The translations under genes and the position numbers were made by a program. Positions 40,704 to 49,081 of a stretch of DNA of 64,000 bases are shown here, one piece after another. The notes under the pieces are model-generated. The model saw only the letters and a list, made by a program, of their open reading frames with translations. It searched no databases and was not told the origin of the DNA. Within the stretch, counting starts at the first letter, position 1; every line of letters begins with the position of its first letter. Source of the DNA: Pelomonas sp. CA6 (GTDB taxonomy: Bacteria; Pseudomonadota; Gammaproteobacteria; Burkholderiales; Burkholderiaceae_C); NCBI RefSeq assembly GCF_022549225.1, contig NZ_JAKZFD010000009.1, positions 62,001 through 126,000 on the forward strand, given 5' to 3'.

Positions 40704-40940
40704 GCGGCGTGGAGGCCAGGACGGCGGGTTGGCGTGGCCGGCGAGCTTAGAGGGCCGTTGGCGGCCGGCGAACCAAGACTTGCGTCTATCGACATGCGGT
40801 GGCCGACAAAGGCCGTCGTTTAGCAGGAAATGCCCGGGCCCAACACCTACCAGGGCATGCAGGTGGCATGCGCCGCCAGGCAGGCGCAGATTCGTGGCGT
40901 CCGCTCGGGGTCCGGGCGGTCCCTAAGCGAAAGCACGCAC

Positions 40941-42047
40941 ATGATCGACCTCTCGCACATCGTCAAGAAGGGCGTCTATGGCGCGGAGCGACGCAACTTT
41001 CGCGACAAGCTCGCGCAGCGCGAGCACTATCTGCGCCTGGACCTGAACGAGAACCTCGTCGGACTCAGCCGCGAGCAGCTGGAGAGCCTGCTGTCGACCA
41101 TACGCCCGGAGACGCTGAGCGCGTATCCCGATCTGAGCCGGATCTACCGGCGCATGGCCGCCCATGTCGGCGTCGGCGAAGACCAGATCGTGCTGACCAA
41201 TGGTTCCGACATGGGCATCAAGACGCTGTTCGATGTCTGCATCGGCAAGGGCGACCACATCGTCGTGCACCAGCCCTTCTTCCTGATGTACGCGCATTAC
41301 GCCGAGTTCTTCGAGGCGACGCTGGACCGGGTGCCAGTGCGGGAGGAGGACTGGCGTCCCGACGCGCAGGCGATGCTGGCCCGGGTCAACAGCCGCACCA
41401 AGATGGTCGTGGTCGAAAGCCCCAACGGCAATCTGGGCACCTCGCTGACCCCGCAGGAAACCGAGCACATGGCGGCCGAACTCGCCCGGCGCAACGTGCT
41501 GCTGGTGATCGACGAGGCCTATCTTTCCTGCGAGCGCGACCACAGCGATCATCTGCCGCTGCTGGAGCGCCATGGCAACGTGGTGCTGGTGCGCACCCTG
41601 TCCAAGGCCAATGGCCTGGCCGGCGCGCGGCTGGGCGTCCTCGTCTCCACGCCGGCCATCGCGCGCGAGCTGTACAAGGTCCGCTCGCTGTACGAAATCA
41701 GCGCGCTGACGGCCATCGTGGCGGAGTGGCATCTGGACCACCCTGAGGTCCTGGAGGACTACCGCAACACGGTGCGCGCCGGCAAGCGCTATCTGGCGGA
41801 GCAATGCGCACGCCTGGGGATCGGCTTCAAGGACACCCAGGCCAACTTCGTGCTGCTGGAGCTCGACCCCGGCCAGGAAACGGAGCTGTGCGCGTCCCGG
41901 CTGAAGGAGCAGGGGATTCTGATCGGCATGCCCTTTGCGCTCGCCCAGCTCTTTGGCTGGGCGCGGATCACCGTCGGCGACCCCACGCACTGCGCGCGCC
42001 TGATCGGCGCCGTCGAGGCGCTGCAGCGTGATCGCACGCCGGCCTGA
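40941..42047 (+). CDS. HisC-like class I/II aminotransferase (first gene of a putative peptide biosynthesis cluster)
   Basis: A 368-residue fold type I PLP enzyme nearest to histidinol-phosphate aminotransferases and CobD-like decarboxylases. It has LRLDLNENLVGLS at the start, D191 and Y194 in VIDEAYLS and PLP lysine K222 in RTLSKANGLAGARLG. The usual PNNPTG motif reads PNGNLGT, a departure from true HisC. No his genes are nearby, so it probably makes an unusual amino acid for the ligases downstream. I start it at MIDLSHIV; an in-frame ATG at 40830 adds a stretch unlike the family. The 237-bp gap upstream (40704-40940) holds two GGCATGC direct repeats near 40860 but no clear promoter. Confidence 0.85.
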   Translation: MIDLSHIVKKGVYGAERRNFRDKLAQREHYLRLDLNENLVGLSREQLESLLSTIRPETLSAYPDLSRIYRRMAAHVGVGEDQIVLTNGSDMGIKTLFDVCIGKGDHIVVHQPFFLMYAHYAEFFEATLDRVPVREEDWRPDAQAMLARVNSRTKMVVVESPNGNLGTSLTPQETEHMAAELARRNVLLVIDEAYLSCERDHSDHLPLLERHGNVVLVRTLSKANGLAGARLGVLVSTPAIARELYKVRSLYEISALTAIVAEWHLDHPEVLEDYRNTVRAGKRYLAEQCARLGIGFKDTQANFVLLELDPGQETELCASRLKEQGILIGMPFALAQLFGWARITVGDPTHCARLIGAVEALQRDRTPA

Positions 42048-42074
42048 TCTCCATTCCAACCCCGAGGAGCCGTG

Positions 42075-42554
42075 ATGGCTGAAATGCGCAAGTCCAACGC
42101 CGTCGGCATCAACCACATCTCGCTCGAAGTCGGCAACGTCGCCGAGGCGATCGCCTTCTATGGCGGCTTTCTGAACCTCCATGTGGTGTACGAGGACGAC
42201 GCGCCCCATCCCATCCCCGGCGAGGAACTCGCCTCCCTGGAGATGGGCGACCAGTTCATCGCGCTGACGCTGGGCGACACGCGGGCCGCGGACCGGGACC
42301 GCCACTTTGGCCTGGTGGTGGACGACAAGGAGCTGGTCCGCGCCAACCTCCAGCGCATGGGCGTCGAGATCCTGCCCGGGTCCACGCTGAGCTTCCTGGA
42401 CCCTTGGGGCAACCGCATCGAGATCGTCACCTACGCCAGGATCCTGTTCGGGAAAAGCGAGCCCATCCTCGAAACGATGGGACTGGGCGGCTTGGCCAAG
42501 AGCGAGGAAACGCTGGAGCGCATGCGCCAACACGGGTTTCTGCGCGGCGGATGA
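42075..42554 (+). CDS. VOC-superfamily metalloenzyme (glyoxalase/dioxygenase fold)
   Basis: A 159-residue two-module vicinal-oxygen-chelate protein. Candidate metal ligands H14 (INHISLEVG), E56 (LASLEMG), H77 (RHFGLVV) and E116 (RIEIVTY) sit at the standard four positions, so it is likely an enzyme rather than an antibiotic-binding relative. Possible reactions include isomerisation, dioxygenation or epimerisation of a small precursor. GAGGAG 5 bases before ATG 42075 sets the start. It follows the aminotransferase by 27 bp, in the same presumed operon. Confidence 0.85.
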   Translation: MAEMRKSNAVGINHISLEVGNVAEAIAFYGGFLNLHVVYEDDAPHPIPGEELASLEMGDQFIALTLGDTRAADRDRHFGLVVDDKELVRANLQRMGVEILPGSTLSFLDPWGNRIEIVTYARILFGKSEPILETMGLGGLAKSEETLERMRQHGFLRGG

Positions 42555-42635
42555 GCACCCGCCGACGACCGCACCGATTCACCCGCCCGGCCGGCGCAGC
42601 GTCGCGGCCGCGGCATTCAACAGGCAGCAGCAGGC

Positions 42636-43943
42636 ATGACTCAGCGGATCGCGTTCATTCATCCGTCCTTCCACATTCCCTACATCTACGAGTCGGCGTC
42701 GCGCAACGGCGTCGAGTTCGTGGTGGTGCTGCCTCCGGGCGAGGTGATCCACCATGAATACCCCTGTGTGATCGGGTACGAGACACTGCCGCTGTACACC
42801 GCCCCGGAGACCGCACTGCATCGCCTGGAGGCGCTCCATGCCAAGTGGCGCTTCGACGGCATCATGACCATCAAAGAGTCCTGCATGGTCTGGACCGCGG
42901 AGGCCGCGGCCCGGCTGGGCCTGCCGGGCATCGACCCCGGCGCCGCCAAGGCCGCGCGGGACAAGGGGACGATGCGCCGCCTGTTCCGGGAGCGGGGCCT
43001 GGTGACGCCGGAATTCCTTGTCCTCTCGGGAGCGGACGAGATCGAGCGCTGCCAGGCGCTGGCCTTTCCCTATGTGGTCAAGCCCGGCTCGGGCTACAAC
43101 AGCGACGCGGTCCAGCGGGTGTCCAGCTGGGACGAACTCGTCGCCGCGGTCCGGGTGGTGGAAGAGGTCAACGCGGACACCTACCGCGAGGTGTCCTGGC
43201 ACGAAGGGCAGAACTTCTCGAGCATCGTCGTGGAGGAGTTCGTCGAGGGGCCGGAATACGTCGTCGAGCTGTTCGCGCTGGACGGCGATGTCCGCGCCCT
43301 CAACTGCGGCTACAAGGGCCAGCCGCCCGGCCCCTGCTTCGAGGAGACGGTGTACCTGAGCCCGCCCGCACTGGCGCGCGAGAAGATCCGGGAGATCCAG
43401 GCCGTGGCGGTCGAAGGCATGCTGGCGCTGGGGTTGCGCAACGGGCCCGGGCATTGCGAGCTCCGGCTGGACCGGCAGGGGCGGCCGGTGATCCTGGAGA
43501 TCGGCGCCCGCATCGGCGGCTCGGGATGCGCCCATTTCAATGTCGAAGCCTCCACCGACGTCGACTTTTCAAACCTGTGGTTCCGCTACCTGACCGGGGC
43601 CCCGCCCGGCGACTACTGGCCCCCACGCCCCACCGACACGGGCAAGGCGGCCAGCAGCTGGATCCTGCCGCTGGGCGGCAGCGGCGTGCTGCGCTCCATC
43701 GACGGGGTGGAGGCCGTGCGCGCGCACCCCGACTGTGAGCGCGTGCTGCTGTTGGCGACGATCGGCAAGACCTACCGGCCTTACCCCCATTTCGATGGCT
43801 TCCTGGCCATCGTCTTCGGCCGGCATCGCAGCACGCAGGCGGGGGAAGCCTTCTTCACCTTCCTCGAATCCGCCCTCAAGGTGAACTGGGGCGCCGCGCC
43901 ACGGCCGCAAAGCCGGCCTCTCGCCCGGGAGCAAACCCCATGA
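42636..43943 (+). CDS. ATP-grasp ligase 1, L-amino acid ligase-like
   Basis: A 435-residue ATP-grasp enzyme of the BacD/carboxylate-amine ligase group. The N-domain (1-110) precedes the ATP-grasp core: K149 in FPYVVKPGSGYNS, the hinge VVEEFVEGPEYVVE (about 198-211) and the metal-binding E288/R292 region LEIGARIGGSG. Such enzymes join an acid, activated as acyl phosphate, to an amine. The C-terminal extension (about 340-435) resembles that of dipeptide ligases. The stop overlaps the next ligase start (ATGA), indicating coupled expression. Confidence 0.9.
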   Translation: MTQRIAFIHPSFHIPYIYESASRNGVEFVVVLPPGEVIHHEYPCVIGYETLPLYTAPETALHRLEALHAKWRFDGIMTIKESCMVWTAEAAARLGLPGIDPGAAKAARDKGTMRRLFRERGLVTPEFLVLSGADEIERCQALAFPYVVKPGSGYNSDAVQRVSSWDELVAAVRVVEEVNADTYREVSWHEGQNFSSIVVEEFVEGPEYVVELFALDGDVRALNCGYKGQPPGPCFEETVYLSPPALAREKIREIQAVAVEGMLALGLRNGPGHCELRLDRQGRPVILEIGARIGGSGCAHFNVEASTDVDFSNLWFRYLTGAPPGDYWPPRPTDTGKAASSWILPLGGSGVLRSIDGVEAVRAHPDCERVLLLATIGKTYRPYPHFDGFLAIVFGRHRSTQAGEAFFTFLESALKVNWGAAPRPQSRPLAREQTP

Positions 43944-45124
43944 AGACCATTCTGCTGCTGGGCGCGGGCACGGGCTCGCCCGATGCCGTGCTGAAGTTCA
44001 AGCGCCTGGGCCTGCGCATCGTGATGGCCGAGCTGCGCGAGGTCTTCGACCTCCGCAAGTGCGAGCCCGCGGACGAGCTCATCCTCACCGACTACAGCAA
44101 GCCCGAGTTCATCGAGCTGGCCCTGCGGCTGCGGGAGACCTGGCACTACGATGTGGCGGTGTCGATCACGGAGGTGGGGGTCGCGGTGGCGGCCCGGATC
44201 AACGAGCGCCTCGGGGTCCGCGGCGCCAATCCCCGCGCGATCGCCTGCCTGAAGGACAAGGCCGCGATGCGCGCGCTGCTCAACGAACACGGGTTCAGCC
44301 CCGTGGCGTTCCGCCGCATCGACGACGAGTCCGACATCGACGCGCTGGCCGACGGCGTCGACTATCCGCTCATCGTCAAGCCCTTCGACGGCGGCGGCAG
44401 CCTGGGCATCCACCTGGCGCGCGATGCCGACGAGCTGCGGCAGGCGGTGGCGGCATTGCAGGCACAGGGGCAGGTTCCGCTGGCGGAACAGTACATCGAC
44501 GGCAAGGAATACAGCGTCGAGTCCTTCAGCTTCAACGGTCAGCACTTCATTGCCGCGATCACCGAAAAGATCGTCAACGACCAGTTCATCGAGATCGGCC
44601 ATGTGGTGCCGGCGCGGCTGGACGCGGCCACCGCGGCCGAGGTGGCCGCCTTCGTGAAGCAGTTCCTGGAGATCGTCGGCGTGACCCAGGGCCCCGGGCA
44701 CACGGAAATGAAGATCAGCTCCCGCGGCATGAAGATCATCGAATCGCACAACCGCGTCGGTGGCGACAACATTCCCAAGCTCGTGGAGCTGTCCCGCGGC
44801 GTGGACCTGATCTCGCTGACCGGCCAGTGGGCTTGCGGACTGGTGGAGCCGGGGCTGCCGGAGCCCCGCCCGCGCGATGCCGCGGCCATCCACTTCTTCG
44901 TGTTTGCGCCGGGCGAAATCCTGGACATCCAGGGGCTGGACGATTTGGCCCGCGATCCGGGCACGGTCGAGGTCCGCTGCGGCTACGCGAAGGGCGACGT
45001 GGTGCGGCCGCTGACCAGCAACTCCACGCGCGCCGGCTATGTCGTGGCCTGCGCCGGCAGCGCCGACGCCGCCATCGCCAAGGTCCAAGAGCTGGCGGCC
45101 CGGGTGCGGGCCCATGTCCGATGA
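43940..45124 (+). CDS. ATP-grasp ligase 2
   Basis: A 394-residue ATP-grasp enzyme with a Rossmann-like N-domain (ILLLGAGTGSPDAVLKFKRL), a Gly-rich loop KPFDGGGSLGIHLA with K147, the hinge LAEQYIDGKEYSVES and the metal segment KIIESHNRVGGDN. The last is of the PurK/carbamoyl-phosphate synthetase-like subclass. It is clearly diverged from ligases 1 and 3, so the three genes are not recent tandem copies. It overlaps ligase 1 by 4 bp and is 37 bp ahead of ligase 3. Confidence 0.9.
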   Translation: MKTILLLGAGTGSPDAVLKFKRLGLRIVMAELREVFDLRKCEPADELILTDYSKPEFIELALRLRETWHYDVAVSITEVGVAVAARINERLGVRGANPRAIACLKDKAAMRALLNEHGFSPVAFRRIDDESDIDALADGVDYPLIVKPFDGGGSLGIHLARDADELRQAVAALQAQGQVPLAEQYIDGKEYSVESFSFNGQHFIAAITEKIVNDQFIEIGHVVPARLDAATAAEVAAFVKQFLEIVGVTQGPGHTEMKISSRGMKIIESHNRVGGDNIPKLVELSRGVDLISLTGQWACGLVEPGLPEPRPRDAAAIHFFVFAPGEILDIQGLDDLARDPGTVEVRCGYAKGDVVRPLTSNSTRAGYVVACAGSADAAIAKVQELAARVRAHVR

Positions 45125-45161
45125 GCGCCCCCGACCCTGACCGCTGCCTGGGGGACAACCC

Positions 45162-46421
45162 ATGAACATCGTCATCGTGCAGAGCGTGCGCTACGCGCTG
45201 ATCGGCTACGACCGCGCCATCGATCACGACCGGCACCGCGTCATCTACATCGGCAGCGCCCGCCAGCATGGCCAGATCCCGCCCGGGCTGGCCTGCGAGA
45301 AGATCGAGCGCGACGAGAGCCGCCCACTGTTCGACGAGGTCGGCGACATCCTCGAGCGGCTGGGGGCGCCTGTCGACCGGCTCATCGCCATCGTGGAGGA
45401 AGAGTTGCTGGACGCGGCGCGCCTGCGCGAGCGCTTCGGCATTCCCGGCCCCACGCTGGCGCAGGCCGAAAAGGTGCGCAACAAGGCGGTGATGAAGCGC
45501 TGCGTCGCGGAAGCGGGCCTTCGCGTGCCGCGCTTCGCGCGCCTGGGCGAATGGCTGTCGGGCCGGCACCTGCCCATCGAGCAGAACGCCGCGGTCATCC
45601 TCAAGCCCCTGGACGGCGCCTCGTCCATCGATGTCCGGCGCTTCGAATCCCAGGGCTTGCTGGCCCAGGCGATCGCCACGCGGTGCACGGGCATCGCGCG
45701 TCTGGACGGCGCCGAGCAGCAAGCGGGCGGCTTCGAGGTCGAGGAGTTCGTGTCGGGCTCCATCCTGCATGTCGACGGCATCGCCAGGCGTGGCCGCATC
45801 GAGGCCATGGTGCAGAGCCGCCATGTGGGCACCTGCCTGGCCTACGCGGGAGGCGAGCCCTTCGGCTGCTGCCAACAGGACCTGGCGCCGGGCATGGCGG
45901 CCTGGGTGGCGCGGGTTCTCGCGGCGGTCGAGATCCGTGACGGCGCCTTCCATCTCGAGGCGATCGACACCCGCCACGGGCCGGTGTTCCTGGAGATCGC
46001 CCACCGCGTCGGCGGCGGGCGGATCAACGAAGTGTTCGAACGCAAGACCGGCCTGCACCTGGGCGCGGCCGATGTCGGCATCGTCGTGGACCCCGACTAC
46101 CCGCTGGCGCCGCATTGGGACCACGACGCCTACTACGCCTGGTTCATCGTGCCGGGCCATCACCTGTCCGGCCCCTACTGCCGGGTCACGGGCCACGAAT
46201 GGCTGCGCGACTCCGGCGCGGTGGAGGCGCTGGACCTGCTCGCGCCGGATCAGCGTCTGTGCAAGGAGCTCAGCTACGCCGAGTCCGTGCTGCCGCTGGC
46301 GGGCCTGTTGCGCATGGACAGTCCGCAGCGCCTGGAGGCCACCTTGCGGCAGCTCTTCGCCGGGCTGCACCTGGAAGACCGGCGCGTTCCCGACGACGGC
46401 GCGATGGCGCTCGCGCCCTAG
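45162..46421 (+). CDS. ATP-grasp ligase 3
   Basis: A 419-residue ATP-grasp enzyme. N-domain with IVIVQSVRYALIGYDRAI, ATP lysine K148 in VILKPLDGASSIDVRRF, the hinge FEVEEFVSGSILHVDG and the metal-binding FLEIAHRVGGGRINEVF. The Gly-rich loop (DGASSID) lacks the usual second glycine, a diverged feature. C-terminal region (about 330-419) is unique to this protein among the three. GGGGGA precedes ATG 45162. Its substrate may be bulky, but nothing in the sequence shows which. Confidence 0.88.
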   Translation: MNIVIVQSVRYALIGYDRAIDHDRHRVIYIGSARQHGQIPPGLACEKIERDESRPLFDEVGDILERLGAPVDRLIAIVEEELLDAARLRERFGIPGPTLAQAEKVRNKAVMKRCVAEAGLRVPRFARLGEWLSGRHLPIEQNAAVILKPLDGASSIDVRRFESQGLLAQAIATRCTGIARLDGAEQQAGGFEVEEFVSGSILHVDGIARRGRIEAMVQSRHVGTCLAYAGGEPFGCCQQDLAPGMAAWVARVLAAVEIRDGAFHLEAIDTRHGPVFLEIAHRVGGGRINEVFERKTGLHLGAADVGIVVDPDYPLAPHWDHDAYYAWFIVPGHHLSGPYCRVTGHEWLRDSGAVEALDLLAPDQRLCKELSYAESVLPLAGLLRMDSPQRLEATLRQLFAGLHLEDRRVPDDGAMALAP

Positions 46422-46442
46422 GCCCTAGAGGACCGCAGGCCC

Positions 46443-47693
46443 ATGCCGACCGTCTTCCAGCCACTGGAATCACCGCAGTTCCGCAAGTACTTCGGTGCCG
46501 CCGTGCTCAGCGCGCTGGGCGATGGCATGCAGATGATCGCCATGTCCTGGTTCCTCTACCAGCGCACGGGTTCGGTGGCGTCGATCAGTCTCGTCCTCGT
46601 CGTCCAGACCCTGCCCGGGTTGCTGCTGTCGCCCCTCGCCGGCGCGCTGGTGGACCGCTCGCGCCCCCAATGGACCTGCGTCGCTGCCGACGTGGTGCAG
46701 GGGCTGGTGCTGTGCGCGCTGGTGCTGGCGATCTACGTCGATCAATGGGTGCTGCCCGCGATCTATCTCGCGTCGCTGCTGATGGCGGTGTGCCGCCTGT
46801 TCAGCCTGCCCGCGCTGGGGGCGCTGGTGCGCGACATCTCGACCCGCGAATCGCTGCTGTCGGCCAACATCCTCAGCAGCACCACCCTGCAGATCGGCAT
46901 GCTGTGCGGCGCCAGCGCGGGCGGCTTTTTGGTGGCGCAGATCGGCGCGATGAACGTCATCCTCGCCAACGCCATGTCCTTCTTCGTCTCCGCCGTGTTC
47001 ATCGCCTGGGTGCGGGTCCAGGCGCGCGAGCCGCGCGCGCCCGCGGCGACGGGCGTCCCGCTGACGCAGGAACTGCGCGAAGCCCTGGTCTATGCACGGC
47101 GCCACCCCTTCATCCTCTGGCTGACGCTGGTGGACATCTTCGACACGATGGCCATCAACATGTTCAACGCGCTGCTGCCGGCGTTCGTGAGCCGCGAGCT
47201 GGGGGGCGGCCCCCAAGACTTCGGGCTGATCGAAGGCGCCTGGGGCGGCGGCGCGCTGCTGGGCGGGATTCTGTTGTCCTATGTCGTCCGGCGCGTCGAC
47301 CAGCACCGCATCTCGGTGGCCGGACCCGCCTGCCTGTCGGTGCTGATCCTGTTCTTTCTGGCCGCGCAGACCACGGCGCATGCCATGGCGGGCTATTTCG
47401 TGCTGGGCATCTTTGTCTGCGCGGTGGGCATCAACACCAACGCGCTGCTCGCGGCCGAGGTCAAGCCGGCGTACTTCGGCAAGATCAAGTCTTTCATCTA
47501 CATGTGCACCTCCTACGCCGGGCTGGCGGTCTACGGCATCCTGAGCCTCGTCGGCGACCGGGTGTCTCCGCGCTGGATCTTCGCGTCGGTGAGCGCCCTG
47601 GTGATGACGGGGTTCCTGTGGAAGCTGTGGCGACTCTGGCGGGCCCGCCAGGCCCAGACCGGCACGGCCGAGGCCGCGGCGCCGACCGAATGA
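46443..47693 (+). CDS. MFS exporter, EntS-like (MFS_3) family
   Basis: A 416-residue, 12-helix permease that begins FQPLESPQFRKYFGAAVLSALGD and has PLAGALVDRSRPQ between helices 2 and 3, typical of the enterobactin-exporter group. Members export siderophores, peptides and macrolides. In the middle of a ligase cluster, it is the likely product exporter and self-protection gene. It starts 21 bp after ligase 3. Confidence 0.9.
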   Translation: MPTVFQPLESPQFRKYFGAAVLSALGDGMQMIAMSWFLYQRTGSVASISLVLVVQTLPGLLLSPLAGALVDRSRPQWTCVAADVVQGLVLCALVLAIYVDQWVLPAIYLASLLMAVCRLFSLPALGALVRDISTRESLLSANILSSTTLQIGMLCGASAGGFLVAQIGAMNVILANAMSFFVSAVFIAWVRVQAREPRAPAATGVPLTQELREALVYARRHPFILWLTLVDIFDTMAINMFNALLPAFVSRELGGGPQDFGLIEGAWGGGALLGGILLSYVVRRVDQHRISVAGPACLSVLILFFLAAQTTAHAMAGYFVLGIFVCAVGINTNALLAAEVKPAYFGKIKSFIYMCTSYAGLAVYGILSLVGDRVSPRWIFASVSALVMTGFLWKLWRLWRARQAQTGTAEAAAPTE

Positions 47694-47712
47694 GCACCAG
47701 GGAGGATGCACC

Positions 47713-48975
47713 TTGAGCTTGCCGTCCAACGACTCCGCGGACCCGAGGCACGCGGCCGCCGCGGAGTTCGCCGCGCGGGTCGAGCGCTCAGGCGTTCTTC
47801 CGCCGGGTACCGAGATCATCATCGACGGACCGCGACTCCGCCGAGACACCGTCGCCGAGGCCGCACAGGCCGCCCATCGCCTGTTGTGCGCGCTGCGGGA
47901 ACTCTTCGAAGCGGACTTTGGCGCGTCCCTGACCGCGTTCGGGCGCGCCACGGGGCATTCGACGCAGGACCTCGAGGTCTTCCAATGGGAGGGCGCCCTC
48001 TACACGCCGGATGTGCCGACCCGTGTCGACGCGGTGCTGACCGAGGCTGGCCTGAAGTTCGTCGAATTCAACATCGGCAGCTCGGTCGGAGGCTTCGAGG
48101 AGGCCTCGCTGCGCCACCTCACCGGTCTGCCGCAAAGCGACGTTCCGCTGCTGGCCTGGGGCCGGTACATGGCGGCGCGCATCGCGGCGGGCAGCACGGG
48201 GATGCTGGTTGACGATGCGATCGCGCTGGGCGAGATCCGCCCGGGTGTCGAGACCCAGGCGCGTCTCCTGAGTGCCTGCGCCGGCGTCCACGCCCTGGTC
48301 GGCAGCCAGCACGACTGCACCTGGGACGGGGGCACGCTGCGCGCCGCGGGGCGCCGGCTGGACTGGGTGTATCCGCTGTTCTTCCCCAGCGATGTACAAG
48401 CCGATCCACTGTCCTACGAGCCGCTGAAGGCGGCGATCCGCGCCGGCGCGGTCGCGTTGCCGGTGCCGCAGGCGGCCAAGGTCTTTGGCAGCAAACTGGC
48501 GCTGGCCCTGCTGCACGACAAGGCCCGCGCCGAGCCGGCGCAGTCGCCCTTGCGGCAGCTGGTCGAGCGCTGGGTGGCCTGGACCGTCCGGCTCGACGAC
48601 GACGGACTGTCTCTGGCGCTGGAGCGCCAGCACGACTGGGTGCTGAAGCCGGCGCTGGGCCTGGGGGGCTCGGGCGTGGTGATCGGTCAGGAACACAGCC
48701 AGGCGTCCTGGCGCCAGGCCCTGAACGCCGCACTCGCGCATCCGGACCGGGTGCATGTGCTGCAGCGGTTCCACGCGCCGCAGCGCGCCCTAGTCCTGAG
48801 TGGCAGCACGACCCATGGCCTGCGAAGCCATATGGCGCGCTGCATCTGGGGGCTGCACCTGCTGGACGGCCGCTCGGCCGGCACGCCGTTTCTGCGTTGC
48901 GTGGCCGACGGCGGGTCGGGGGTGATCAACCAATGCCGCGGCGCGGCCGCGGGCGCCACGCCGCTGCTTCCCTGA
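47713..48975 (+). CDS. Circularly permuted ATP-grasp-like protein
   Basis: A 420-residue protein in which the ATP-grasp elements occur in reversed order. The metal/acid motif KFVEFNIGSSVGGFEE (E118, N120) comes before the nucleotide lysine and Gly-rich loop (WVLKPALGLGGSGVV, K312, loop 316-321). Such circular permutation is known in glutathionylspermidine synthase-like and other peptide-ligating families. It starts at TTG 47713, 7 bases after GGAGG; the ATG at 47706 abuts that site and opens another frame. It may be a fourth ligase of the pathway. It lies 19 bp after the exporter. Confidence 0.75.
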   Translation: MSLPSNDSADPRHAAAAEFAARVERSGVLPPGTEIIIDGPRLRRDTVAEAAQAAHRLLCALRELFEADFGASLTAFGRATGHSTQDLEVFQWEGALYTPDVPTRVDAVLTEAGLKFVEFNIGSSVGGFEEASLRHLTGLPQSDVPLLAWGRYMAARIAAGSTGMLVDDAIALGEIRPGVETQARLLSACAGVHALVGSQHDCTWDGGTLRAAGRRLDWVYPLFFPSDVQADPLSYEPLKAAIRAGAVALPVPQAAKVFGSKLALALLHDKARAEPAQSPLRQLVERWVAWTVRLDDDGLSLALERQHDWVLKPALGLGGSGVVIGQEHSQASWRQALNAALAHPDRVHVLQRFHAPQRALVLSGSTTHGLRSHMARCIWGLHLLDGRSAGTPFLRCVADGGSGVINQCRGAAAGATPLLP

Positions 48976-48978
48976 GTC

Positions 48979-49006
48979 GGGCGCGGGGCAGGGCGGTTCC
49001 GCGCCC
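48979..49006 (+). other. Hairpin after the permuted ATP-grasp gene
   Basis: Stem GGGCGCGG/CCGCGCCC with a 12-nt loop directly after the stop codon. Only GCTTGA follows, so termination would be weak at best. It may mark a partial break between the ligase genes and the adenylation/P-type ATPase genes. Confidence 0.45.
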
Positions 49007-49081
49007 GCTTGACGCGGCGCAAAGGTCGGCCGAGCATCGCTGCCTAGAGTCGAATCGCGCCCACCGTCCGGCCACCATCCC

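Noticed and set aside
40941-42047. True histidine biosynthesis gene hisC
   Set aside because: No other his gene is nearby, the PNNPTG motif is altered and it leads a ligase cluster.
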